From assembly GCA_031271075.1 (NCBI GenBank), contig JAISWN010000105.1, positions 1 through 16,339 of the forward strand: a stretch of DNA of 16,339 bases. The letters are read 5' to 3'. Shown here piece by piece: positions 1 to 6,669 of the stretch. The notes beneath the pieces are model-generated. The model was given only the letters and a program-made list of their open reading frames with translations, was not told where the DNA came from and did no database searches. Position numbers and translations under genes: made by a program. This DNA comes from Treponema sp. (GTDB lineage: Bacteria > Spirochaetota > Spirochaetia > Treponematales > Breznakiellaceae). The stretch's first letter is position 1, and each line of letters opens with the position of its first letter.

Positions 1-928
1 AAACGCTTTGAGGAATACGCCGCAAGGCTGCTCAAAAAAGAACTTGACAAACAGTACACCACTGCCCGTAACGCCTGGGAATCCGGCAGGCTGCGCTATG
101 TCCCCCTTGATGAGGATGACCCCAACTTCATTGAAAAGTACGAGGTTCTTCTGGAAGAAAGGGAAAACCACAGGGCCTACATCAGGGAATTTGAAAATCT
201 CGTTAAGACCCTGCAGGACGCGCACAAGAACGGAACATTTTTACCCCTTCCCTTTTCCAGATGCCGTTTTGAAATCTACGATTTGTCCTACGGTCTCTAC
301 CGTCCTTTCCTCAAAATCGCCGAAGGACTGGAAATAGTGGTAAAGCCCCTGCCCCTTAATGACAGCGAAAGTGATTTTGTGAAAAGGCTTGACGAATACC
401 ACGGCAATAATCCAGAACTCACGTCTGTTTACGAAATGTACCTTATCCGAAACAAGACCCGATCCGGCATTGGTTTCTTTGAGAATTCGGGTTTTTACCC
501 CGATTTCATCCTCTGGCTAATAGATAAGACCGCTTCCGTCCAGCATATCGTTTTTATCGAACCCCACGGCCTGGGTCATGAACGTTTCAGAAGCGATAAA
601 ATGGCCCTGCACCACCGGATAAAAGAATTTGAGGCCAAATTGTCCGGGACCGTGCAGGGTATAAGCATAACCCTCGATTCATTCATCGTCAGTCCCACCG
701 CGTACAAGGCCCTGGGGGACAATAGACTTGTTCGAGAACCCGGTTGGTTCTCGAACAAGTCCTGCAAAATGCTCCGCATTTTGCTGTTTTTTATCGGTTG
801 TTGTTCAGAAACTGAAGTTTCCGAACAACTCTAATATGAACACGAAGGACGATTACCTGGAGGCGGGCGTTTATTTTACGGAAGACGGTGACTATCTGGA
901 TTCCCTCATCAGCCGGGTGATTGGGTAA
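1..928 (+). pseudogene. C-terminal part of a type III-like restriction/helicase protein, 3' end split by a small inserted repeat
   Basis: The gene enters from the left edge in frame 1 with no start visible, so only its C-terminal ~271 residues can be reconstructed. Around nucleotides 484-570 it shows a PD-(D/E)xK-like nuclease core: 'FYPDFILW' (Asp at 502-504), then a beta-strand ending 'FIEPHG' (Glu at 559-561). This resembles the C-terminal nuclease of type III Res subunits and related DEAD/DEAH proteins, where the second motif is usually D/E-P-K; here the third residue is His. Codons 1-241 read normally, then a 112-bp insertion (element plus target duplication) shifts the frame. As it stands, the protein runs on to TAA at 832-834 with 36 foreign residues. 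Removing 725-836 joins AAT to ATG AAC ACG and restores a 30-residue tail ending at TAA 926-928. The truncated form may still be functional. No methylase partner is visible. The family assignment is by motif only. Confidence 0.6.
724..832. mobile_element. MITE-like palindromic insertion, about 109 bp
   Basis: Three hairpins lie in series: a perfect 16-bp stem at 725-740/746-761, a perfect 9-bp stem at 764-772/776-784 with loop TCC, and a 12-bp stem with one mismatch at 801-812/817-828. The ends form imperfect terminal inverted repeats: AGACTTGTTCGA at the left, and at the right the reverse complement of AGAGTTGTTCGG. AAT(A) at 721-724 is repeated at 833-836, as expected of a target-site duplication of 3-4 bp. 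Excising one copy plus the element restores the host gene's frame. There is no coding capacity, so mobilisation would need a transposase in trans. The exact ends are uncertain by 1 bp because A724 fits both the duplication and the repeat. Confidence 0.7.
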
Positions 929-952
929 GCAGTGTTTGGCCTAAAGTCTGAT

Positions 953-1024
953 GCATTTTGCTGTTTTTAAGCGGAATTTGTTCGGAAACTTCAAACCGAA
1001 GGTTTGCGGTTTCCGAACAAGTCT
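953..1024. repeat. Second, shorter member of the palindromic repeat family
   Basis: It shares GCATTTTGCTGTTTTT with the element at 724-832 (there beginning at 776). It also carries a perfect 12-bp inverted pair, TTGTTCGGAAAC at 978-989 and GTTTCCGAACAA at 1009-1020, with a smaller CAAACC/GGTTTG hairpin nested inside. It ends in AACAAGTCT, close to the other copy's ends. It lacks the left hairpin of the first copy, so it is either a truncated copy or a shorter family member. It lies in the intergenic region just after the restored stop of the upstream gene. Confidence 0.6.
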
Positions 1025-1066
1025 ATTGCTCAATTTTAGCGCCCGGCGCCGGTGCGTACCCTCAAA

Positions 1067-1098
1067 GCTGAAAAACGGCATGGACACCGTTTTTCAGC
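1067..1098. terminator. Hairpin between convergent genes, candidate bidirectional terminator
   Basis: Perfect 12-bp inverted repeat: GCTGAAAAACGG at 1067-1078 and CCGTTTTTCAGC at 1087-1098, with an 8-nt loop. It begins 1 nt beyond the TAG stop (1100-1102) of the minus-strand lipoprotein gene and ends the space between two converging transcripts. On the minus strand the second arm is followed by TTT. The U-tract is short and partly inside the stem, so termination strength is uncertain. Confidence 0.6.
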
Positions 1099-1099
1099 G

Positions 1100-2671
1100 C
1101 TACTCCCATCCCCCCGCAGAACCGCTTACCGAACTGTTCAGCGTAACCCCCACACCGGCGGTGGTATTGCGTTTTTTGGTGGGTCTGACAAATACCGCAT
1201 GGCCGTAATTGTCGCCACTACCGGCGGTATTTTTTAACGTACTACCCGCATTTGACCCGTAAATAACGCCACCCGATTGCTGTTTGATAAAGGTTCCGCT
1301 GTATACATACACCCCGCCGCCGGAGGAGGAGGTATTCCCGCTGATGGTTCCACCACTCATGGTAAAGGTCCCGCTGCCGCCTGCATACACCCCGCCGCCG
1401 CCGCCGTAGGAGGCGGTATTCCCGCTGATGGTTCCACCACTCATGGTAAAGGTCCCGTCGTATACAAACACCCCCCCGCCGATGCCGAAGGAGGTATTCC
1501 CGCTGATGGTTCCACCACTCATGGTAAAGGTCCCGTTGCCTACATAATACACCCCGCCGCCGTGGTAGGAGGAGGAGGTATTCCCGCTGATGGTTCCACC
1601 ACTCATGGTAAAGGTCCCGCTGCCTTGATAATACACCCCGCCGCCGTAGGAGGAGGAGGTATTCCCGCTGATGGTTCCACCACTCATGGTAAAGGTCCCG
1701 CTGCCGAATACATACACCCCGCCGCCGGAGGGGGAGGAGGTATTGCCGCTGATCTTCGAGCCGGTATTCATTACCAGAGTACCCCCGCTGTTTACCCGAA
1801 CCAGCGAAGCCGTATTATCGCTCCGCCCCTGCAAAGTGATGTTGTTATCCAGAATCAGCGTTACCTTATATCCCACGGCAAAGAGGGAACCGGTTGAACT
1901 CAGGCTGACGGTCCGCTCCGCTGCATCGCCCATAATCGTTATACTTACATTTTTGCCGTTGTAGGAAAGTGTTTTCGGCGCGATGGTTTCGTTGTTTTTT
2001 ACGGTAATGATATACTCGCCGCCTTCCACCGCGTTGGCATTTATCCATGTTAACGCACCATCCAGCGAAAGGTTATCCGGCATCTTCCATTTGGCATACA
2101 CGGTTATGTCCGCTGTTACGGTGGTTGTTGCGGTAAAGAGGGTTCCACCACCATTTTGTCCCGTATACCAGCCGCCAAAGGTATAGTGGGTTTTTGCCGG
2201 ATCGGAAGGCATATCGGAAGTTCCCACAGAGGCGGCCTTGGGTACCGTCCGCGTCTGCGTTTCAGGGCTCCCTCCGTCCGCGTTAAAGCTTACCGTGTAT
2301 TGAACCGGCGTACCGGGTGTCCACTGTGCGTACAGGGTAATACTGGCCGCGGGCGTATACGAAGCCCCCGCGCTGTACGATGTTCCCGTACCGCCGGCAT
2401 TGGTGTTCCAGCTAGCAAAGGTATAGCCCGTGTAGCGCAGACCCTGCTGCCCGGCAAGCGTTACGCTGCCGCCGGCGTCTACCGTCTGCGCGGCGGGCGG
2501 TGTGCCGCTTGCGCCGTTGGCATTGTAGCTTACCGTGTATTGTGTCGTCCGCGATCCCCCGGTGTAGTCATCCTGCTTCGGCCCATCGGGATGGAACAGA
2601 TCCTTGCAGCCCGCAAAGAGCAGCAAGCCCGCGCACAAAGCCAAATACGCCGTTTTCCATCCTGTGGTCAT
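1100..2671 (-). CDS. Repeat-rich surface lipoprotein (InlB-type repeats plus beta-helix GGTISGN repeats)
   Basis: A 523-residue predicted lipoprotein, likely exposed at the cell surface. Residues 1-22 form a signal peptide ending in a spirochaete-style lipobox 'LFAGC' (Cys22). Two InlB B/Listeria-Bacteroides repeats follow at about 44-118 and 124-196, each with the typical 'YTVSYNANG ... YTFASWNT ... ITLYAQW' pattern. Residues ~296-470 are tandem 26-28-residue units built on 'GTFTMSGGTISGNTS..GGGVY', resembling the GG[AI]-type repeats of chlamydial Pmp proteins and expected to form a right-handed beta-helix. There is no C-terminal autotransporter barrel, so lipid anchoring is the likely attachment. 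GGGAGG precedes the ATG. The gene follows the CsgG-like gene by 11 nt and is probably co-transcribed. The repeats are nearly identical in DNA, so copy number may vary between strains. Ligand and role are unknown; adhesion is a guess. Confidence 0.8.
   Translation of the reverse strand: MTTGWKTAYLALCAGLLLFAGCKDLFHPDGPKQDDYTGGSRTTQYTVSYNANGASGTPPAAQTVDAGGSVTLAGQQGLRYTGYTFASWNTNAGGTGTSYSAGASYTPAASITLYAQWTPGTPVQYTVSFNADGGSPETQTRTVPKAASVGTSDMPSDPAKTHYTFGGWYTGQNGGGTLFTATTTVTADITVYAKWKMPDNLSLDGALTWINANAVEGGEYIITVKNNETIAPKTLSYNGKNVSITIMGDAAERTVSLSSTGSLFAVGYKVTLILDNNITLQGRSDNTASLVRVNSGGTLVMNTGSKISGNTSSPSGGGVYVFGSGTFTMSGGTISGNTSSSYGGGVYYQGSGTFTMSGGTISGNTSSSYHGGGVYYVGNGTFTMSGGTISGNTSFGIGGGVFVYDGTFTMSGGTISGNTASYGGGGGVYAGGSGTFTMSGGTISGNTSSSGGGVYVYSGTFIKQQSGGVIYGSNAGSTLKNTAGSGDNYGHAVFVRPTKKRNTTAGVGVTLNSSVSGSAGGWE
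1331..1780 (-). repeat. Tandem coding repeats, 78-84 bp units
   Basis: On the plus strand the near-identical block GGTATTCCCGCTGATGGTTC recurs at 1331, 1415, 1493, 1577 and 1658, with a diverged copy at 1739. The spacings are 84, 78, 84, 81 and 81 bp. All are multiples of three, so unit gain or loss keeps the lipoprotein frame. Variation is concentrated in the linker between the TFTMSGGTISGNT core and GGGVY. Confidence 0.85.
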
Positions 2672-2682
2672 GTAAATCCTCC

Positions 2683-3942
2683 CTAAAACTTCAGGGTATA
2701 AGACAGCCGTACCACGGTTCCGCCCCGCTCCCCCGGTACAAGCGCGAAGTTTATCCGGTCCGCCGTCTCCGTAAGCCCCCGGTTCCTCTGGTACACGAAG
2801 GGGCGGATAAAACCGTATACAGCCGTAAGCCCCGCCACGCCGAGTCCGACGGCCCCTGGAATACCCGCCAGTTTGTCCTCATAGTCCAGCGACAGTTCCC
2901 AGCCGATTAAGCCCGCCGCCGCCCCGTACCCGGCCAGGAGCGTTGCGCCGCCGCCCCAATCCCGCTGAATGAACGAGCCAAGCCCCCCCACCAGGTTCAG
3001 GGCGCCATAGCCGAAAACGGCTCCCCGAGACTTTTTCTCCCCATTTGCCGCCGTATCCGTATCACCGAGGGATCCCCTTACGCCGGTTAGTTCCCGGGCC
3101 AGGTTCTCCATAGCGCTTATACCGTCGTCCAGCGTATCGTAGTTCACCGACCGGCCTATCAACTGTACGCCGGATTCAAGATCGATAATGGCCGCGTTGA
3201 ACATATTCCGCCTTCCCAGCCGCCGGGCCCCTACGGACAAAACCAGACGGGGGTTATCACCCCTGCCCATGCTGACAATGTGCTCATCAGCCGTCTCGCC
3301 GCTCAACTGGGTATCGTATTCCGCCTGCACCTGTTCCAGCGACGCCGTCCGGGGGTATACCAGGTACTTGCCGCTCCTGATCAGAAAAATAGAAAGAATC
3401 CGGACCAGGGTATCCGCCACCGAAGAATCGGTATTGTTACCCATTTCAACAGGCGTTACCGCCAACCTCCCGGCATCCAGGGGCGGCCGCGTTACGGCGT
3501 CGATGATGTTCCGGGCCATGCCGGGCAGCTTGTCCTGGATTTCCTCGATTCTGGCGTAGGTCTGAAAATCACCCGCTATCTGCCGGAGTTCATCTATCTT
3601 GAGGATGGCGATGATCAGCAGTTTCCGGTTCCCCAGGGAGGTGATGCTGCCGGACACCACGTACCGGGCCCCTAACTGCTTCCCCAGAACGATGGCGGTG
3701 TCCGGGTCGGTCATGTTCGTACCCAACTGGAAATTTTGTTCTTTGGCGACAGCCTGGTTGATACTGGTACGGGGAATGATAGAGAAGGCCTCGCTTAATT
3801 CCGTGAAAGAGAACAATTCCGCAATGGTATCGCCTTCTCCCTCCTCGCCGCCCGAGAAGGGCAGTACCGCGAGGTTATCCTTTGCCGCGGCCCCGGCGTT
3901 CACCATTACCACGCACAAAAACACCAACAGCCTATTTTTCAC
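2683..3942 (-). CDS. CsgG/TolB-N-like two-domain envelope protein with C-terminal membrane region
   Basis: A 419-residue exported protein. The start is GTG at 3942, chosen because AGGGAGG lies just upstream and the signal peptide begins there (residues 1-20, cleavage after 'AGAAA'). Residues ~23-150 have the pattern 'NLAVLPFSGG ... FSIIPRTSINQAV ... ALGKQLGARYVVSGSI'-like strands typical of CsgG/FlgO/LpoB or TolB N-terminal domains. Residues ~157-280 look like a second, diverged copy ('KYLVYPRTASLEQ', 'RLVLSVGARR'). Residues ~305-419 are glycine-rich and hydrophobic ('GALNLVGGLGSFIQRDWGGG'), reminiscent of the P13-type small membrane proteins of spirochaetes. Similar spirochaetal proteins are common but their function is not established. 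It is the first full gene of the envelope operon, and its translation may be influenced by the poly-C leader upstream. Confidence 0.7.
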   Translation of the reverse strand: MKNRLLVFLCVVMVNAGAAAKDNLAVLPFSGGEEGEGDTIAELFSFTELSEAFSIIPRTSINQAVAKEQNFQLGTNMTDPDTAIVLGKQLGARYVVSGSITSLGNRKLLIIAILKIDELRQIAGDFQTYARIEEIQDKLPGMARNIIDAVTRPPLDAGRLAVTPVEMGNNTDSSVADTLVRILSIFLIRSGKYLVYPRTASLEQVQAEYDTQLSGETADEHIVSMGRGDNPRLVLSVGARRLGRRNMFNAAIIDLESGVQLIGRSVNYDTLDDGISAMENLARELTGVRGSLGDTDTAANGEKKSRGAVFGYGALNLVGGLGSFIQRDWGGGATLLAGYGAAAGLIGWELSLDYEDKLAGIPGAVGLGVAGLTAVYGFIRPFVYQRNRGLTETADRINFALVPGERGGTVVRLSYTLKF

Positions 3943-4028
3943 CGGAAACCTCCCTTACATGGCATGGTAAAAAAAGAGAAAAGTATCCTGCTCTCGCTGA
4001 ACTTGCCGCAGTTGAAAAGCGGCGGACC

Positions 4029-4094
4029 TTATATGGGGGGGGGGGGGGGTACTAACTCATTGGGATACGAGGGATTACGAGGCTTTTGCGTCAT
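4029..4094 (-). CDS. Short leader ORF ending in a poly-C tract (21 codons)
   Basis: ATG at 4094 has AAGGAGGG (4105-4112) 10 nt upstream, followed by codons for MTQKPRNPSYPNELV and then prolines encoded by 15 consecutive C. It stops at TAA 4029-4031. If the tract were 14 or 17 C, the frame would continue to TAG at 3932-3934, overlapping the GTG start of the CsgG-like gene by 11 nt. At 16 C it would stop near 3954, on ATGTAAGGGAGG. This suggests a slippage-controlled leader peptide. Whether it is translated is unknown. Confidence 0.4.
   Translation of the reverse strand: MTQKPRNPSYPNELVPPPPPI
4035..4049. repeat. 15-nt homopolymeric G/C tract
   Basis: Fifteen consecutive G on the plus strand (C on the transcribed minus strand), about 93 nt upstream of the CsgG-like GTG. 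Tracts of this length are prone to slipped-strand mispairing, and poly-G/C tracts are known phase-variation elements upstream of spirochaetal and neisserial surface-protein genes. The length in a single assembly may not represent the population. Confidence 0.9.
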
Positions 4095-4188
4095 CGTGTC
4101 ACCGCCCTCCTTTTCCGGATAGGCCGGAGGCGCTTTGCCGCGCATCTGCCTTTCGGCGCGGGGGCTTCCCTGTTCCCCATTCTGCCAT

Positions 4189-4217
4189 TGTGTACCCTGT
4201 TTCGGGGGAAAAGTCAA
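4189..4217 (-). promoter_or_regulatory. Candidate sigma70-type promoter of the envelope operon
   Basis: Reading the minus strand, TTGACT (4217-4212) is followed after exactly 17 nt by TACACA (4194-4189). The -35 matches 5 of 6 consensus bases and the -10 is weak (3 of 6). Transcription would start near 4182, upstream of the leader ORF and poly-C tract. It lies downstream of the proB stop and fits a separate transcription unit. Confidence 0.4.
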
Positions 4218-4244
4218 GCGGCCGCATTCGGGTCTCTGGGGGCT

Positions 4245-4264
4245 CCGGGGAGGTAACTTCCCGG
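4245..4264 (-). terminator. Weak hairpin just after proB
   Basis: CCGGGGA (4245-4251) pairs with TTCCCGG (4258-4264) with one mismatch and a 6-nt loop, starting 2 nt after the proB stop. No T-run follows on the minus strand, so it may be only a 3'-end hairpin. Confidence 0.3.
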
Positions 4265-4266
4265 TT

Positions 4267-5073
4267 CTACCCGGCGAGTTTCACAGAGGCCAGGAACGCG
4301 GTGCCCCGCTGGGCTCCCGAGGCAAGGGCTTCCAGCGCCCGGGGTTTTCCCCCGTGGGCAAGGATCGTGGGAATGCCGTAGGCGGCGGCCCGCTGGGCCG
4401 CGGAAATTTTGGTGGCAATGCCGCCGGTACCAAAGCTGCCGGCGCTGCCGATAGAGACGCTGTTTTTTATCCCTTCAATGTCCCGTACTTCGCTTATCAG
4501 TTCGGCGTCGGGGTGTTCCTTGGGGTTCCTGGTGTAAAGCCCGTCGATGTCGCTGAAGAGAACCAGAAGATCGGCGCTCCACAGGATCGCCGACTGGGCG
4601 GCCAGGGTGTCGTTGTCCCCGATCTTTATCTCCTCCACAGAAACAGTGTCGTTTTCGTTGATCACCGGGAGGATCCCCTCGTCCACCAGGGTAAAGAGGG
4701 TGTTCCGCATGTTGAGGGTACGGATCCGGTCGCCGAAATCGTCCTGGGTAAGCAGTATCTGGGCGATATGGATGTCATGGGAGGCAAAAGCCCTGCCCCA
4801 GGCGGCCATCAGTTCCACCTGGCCCACGGCGCAGAGGGCCTGCCGGTAGTGGATGTCCCGTTTGCGGGCCCACTTGTCCATGGTGGAGAGCCCCGCCACC
4901 TGGGCCCCGGAAGACACGATCACAATCTGTTTGCCCTTTTCGATAAAACCGGCGGCCTGTCCGGCGAATTCCCCCAGAAAAGCGGCGTTGATCTTCCCGT
5001 CCTTGTCCGCCAGGATGTTGGAACCAAATTTGAAAACGATCTTGCGGGCCTCGGCCAGCAGTTTGGGTATCAT
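4267..5073 (-). CDS. proB: Glutamate 5-kinase, short form without PUA domain
   Basis: It phosphorylates L-glutamate to gamma-glutamyl phosphate, the first step of proline synthesis, in the cytoplasm. The 268 residues form one amino-acid-kinase fold: nucleotide-binding start 'IVFKFGSNIL' (12-21), 'VSSGA' (53-57), 'NENDTVS' (139-145), 'IGDNDTL' (151-157) for substrate and Mg-ATP, and the family signature 'GTGGIATKISAAQ' (215-227). Many ProB proteins (about 360-370 residues) carry a C-terminal PUA domain, but this one ends at the kinase domain, a known short form. ATG overlaps the proA stop in ATGA, so translational coupling is expected. No proC is in the window. Confidence 0.95.
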   Translation of the reverse strand: MIPKLLAEARKIVFKFGSNILADKDGKINAAFLGEFAGQAAGFIEKGKQIVIVSSGAQVAGLSTMDKWARKRDIHYRQALCAVGQVELMAAWGRAFASHDIHIAQILLTQDDFGDRIRTLNMRNTLFTLVDEGILPVINENDTVSVEEIKIGDNDTLAAQSAILWSADLLVLFSDIDGLYTRNPKEHPDAELISEVRDIEGIKNSVSIGSAGSFGTGGIATKISAAQRAAAYGIPTILAHGGKPRALEALASGAQRGTAFLASVKLAG

Positions 5074-6341
5074 GGGCGCACCTGGCCGGAACCACTGATC
5101 AGGTACTTGATCGTGGTCAGGGCCTCAAGCCCCATGGGACCCCGGGCGTGGAACTTCTGGGTGCTGATCCCCAGTTCCGCCCCGAAGCCGAACTCCCCGC
5201 CGTCGGTGAAGCGGGTAGAGGCGTTAACGTAAACACAGGCGGCGTCCACCCGGCGGCGGAACTCTTCCGCCGCTTTCAGGTTGTTTGTCAGGATCGCCTC
5301 GGAGTGGCGGGTACCGTAACGGTTTATGTGGGCAATGGCCTCGTCCAGGGAATCCACGGTTTTTACCGCCAGGATGTAATCCAGAAATTCGGTTGACCAG
5401 TCTTCCTCCGCGGCGTTTTTAAGGGCAAGGCCCGCGGGCGGCGGCCCGATTGCCTTGAGGGAAGGATCGTCGCAGCGGAGTTCCGCCTTTCCGGCAAGCC
5501 GTTCCGCCAGGAGGGGCATGAAGTCCCCGGCGGCGTCCCGGTGTACCAGGATGGTCTCCACCGCGTTACAGGCGCCGGGTTTCCGGAGTTTGGCGTTTTC
5601 CACGATGTCCACCGCCTTAGCCGTGTCCGCGTCCCTGTCCACATAGATGTGGCAGTTTCCCTCCCCGGTTTCTATCACCGGAACCCGGGCGTTTTCCACC
5701 ACCCGGCGAATCAGATCGCGCCCCCCGCGGGGAAGAACAAGGTCAATCCAGCCCCTGGCGCCCAGGATCTGATCCACCTCTTCCCTCCGCCCCGAGTCCG
5801 CCAGGGCGACCGCTTCCGGTATTCCGTTCCCCAGGGCAAGCCCCTCCCGGATTGCCCCCAGCAGGGCACGGTTAGACTCCAGGGCGGCGGAGGAACCCCG
5901 GAGCAGGATTGAACAGCCCGCCTTGTAGGCCAGGGCGAAGGCGTCGGCGGTAACATTGGGGCGGGATTCGTAGATGATCGCCGCCACCCCCAGGGGGACG
6001 GTAACCTGCTGGATGCCTAGCCCGTTGGGGGCGGTCCAGCCGGCCCTGACCCTGCCGATGGGGTCTTCCAGCCGGATTATCGCCTCTATCCCTTCCACCA
6101 TGCCGTCTATCCGCCGCTCGTTCAGGAGGAGCCGGTCGATCAGGGCTTCCTTCATGCCGGAGAGCCGGGCCTTCTCCAGATCTTTTCCGTTGGCGGCCAG
6201 TATTCCGGCCCGCCTCCTGTCGACAGCCTCCGCCGCGGCCCGGAGAGCCGCGTCTTTTTGCAGCCGGTTCTGCAGGGCCAGCCTTTCCTGGGCCCTTCTG
6301 AGGGATTCAAAAACAGGTAACAACGATTCCTGGGTATCCAT
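5070..6341 (-). CDS. proA: Gamma-glutamyl phosphate reductase
   Basis: It reduces gamma-glutamyl phosphate with NADPH to glutamate semialdehyde, the second step of proline synthesis, usually in complex with ProB. The product is 423 residues, the normal family length, with an aldehyde-dehydrogenase-type fold. Visible motifs are 'PLGVAAIIYESRPNVT' (116-131), 'LPRGGRDLI' (203-211), the catalytic Cys258 in 'RKPGACNAVET', and the conserved C-terminal stretch 'NASTRFTDGGEFGFGAELG' (373-391). The start at 6341 is preferred because TAAGGA lies 6-8 nt upstream. An in-frame ATG at 6368 adds nine residues but has no ribosome binding site. The gene precedes and overlaps proB, the reverse of the common proB-proA order. 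Confidence 0.95.
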   Translation of the reverse strand: MDTQESLLPVFESLRRAQERLALQNRLQKDAALRAAAEAVDRRRAGILAANGKDLEKARLSGMKEALIDRLLLNERRIDGMVEGIEAIIRLEDPIGRVRAGWTAPNGLGIQQVTVPLGVAAIIYESRPNVTADAFALAYKAGCSILLRGSSAALESNRALLGAIREGLALGNGIPEAVALADSGRREEVDQILGARGWIDLVLPRGGRDLIRRVVENARVPVIETGEGNCHIYVDRDADTAKAVDIVENAKLRKPGACNAVETILVHRDAAGDFMPLLAERLAGKAELRCDDPSLKAIGPPPAGLALKNAAEEDWSTEFLDYILAVKTVDSLDEAIAHINRYGTRHSEAILTNNLKAAEEFRRRVDAACVYVNASTRFTDGGEFGFGAELGISTQKFHARGPMGLEALTTIKYLISGSGQVRP

Positions 6342-6379
6342 GCCGATTTCCTTACCCCATGGTATCACAGCGGCGGGGT

Positions 6380-6490
6380 TTACGGAATTGCCCTCGTACC
6401 TCCCTGCTTCTCAAAGTGCAGATCCAGATCCTCCGGCTTTTCGCCCCAGTCAAGGACGACGCGGAAGCCCCGGATCAATGGGGGGGACTT
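6380..6490 (-). pseudogene. Remnant of a 'WGxxPxDLDxHF' exported-protein family
   Basis: On the minus strand this stretch reads GFRVVLDWGEKPEDLDLHF and stops at TAA 6380-6382. The pattern 'VVLxWGxxPxDLDxHL' recalls surface or exported proteins (DUF2135/YfaP-like) common in spirochaetes, but there is no start codon with a ribosome binding site. Just upstream, a run of seven C (G at 6480-6486) separates it from a second frame reading 'DGNGNERVKVPP'. A slip in that run would join the two, suggesting a frameshifted, truncated relic. The family call rests on one motif recalled from memory. Confidence 0.35.
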
Positions 6491-6562
6491 TTACACGCTC
6501 ATTGCCGTTTCCGTCATATCACTAGTACAAATTTGCCGGCGGGCGGCCCTTCCGGAATTTTG

Positions 6563-6591
6563 TTGAAAAGATCCCCGGCAGGGCTTAAAAT
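6563..6591 (+). promoter_or_regulatory. Promoter of the sensor kinase operon
   Basis: TTGAAA (6563-6568) and TAAAAT (6586-6591) are separated by 17 nt, each matching 5 of 6 sigma70 consensus bases. The predicted start of transcription (about 6597-6599) falls at or next to the ATG of the first mini-ORF, so that ORF may be leaderless. The upstream GGGGAG would then lie outside the transcript. Confidence 0.55.
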
Positions 6592-6598
6592 GGGGAGA

Positions 6599-6669
6599 AT
6601 GAAGAGTCAAAAGTGAAGAGTCAAAAGTGAAGAGTCAAAAGTGAAGAGGCCAAAGTGAAGAGCCTAAAG
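6599..6669 (+). repeat. 14-nt tandem repeats forming overlapping stop/start mini-ORFs
   Basis: GAAGAGTCAAAAGT occurs three times (6601-6642), then a diverged copy GAAGAGGCCAAAGT (6643-6656) and a partial fifth copy that begins the kinase gene. Read from ATG 6599 this gives MKSQK-TGA. The TGA is overlapped by GTG 6613, which gives VKSQK-TGA, then GTG 6627 (VKSQK), GTG 6641 (VKRPK), and finally GTG 6655, the kinase start. Because 14 is not a multiple of three, each unit changes frame, and every earlier frame closes within five codons. Confidence 0.85.

Noticed and set aside
1331..1780. Regular repeats that could suggest a CRISPR array
   Set aside because: The spacing is 78-84 bp in multiples of three, the repeats are coding and the intervening sequence is not spacer-like.
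1277..1897. Repetitive plus-strand frame with 'GGGIPADGSTTHGKGP' units
   Set aside because: Its repeats simply mirror the beta-helix repeats of the minus-strand lipoprotein, which has signal peptide, lipobox and ribosome binding site.
4029..4217. 62-codon minus-strand frame from a TTG
   Set aside because: Its start coincides with the -35 of the candidate promoter and has no ribosome binding site. The internal ATG at 4094 with AAGGAGGG is the better start.
4135..5232. 365-codon plus-strand open frame
   Set aside because: Lies opposite proB and the end of proA, both unmistakable; the composition is Gly/Val-rich shadow sequence.
6342..6368. Nine-residue N-terminal extension of ProA
   Set aside because: No ribosome binding site before ATG 6368, whereas TAAGGA precedes ATG 6341, where ProA homology begins.
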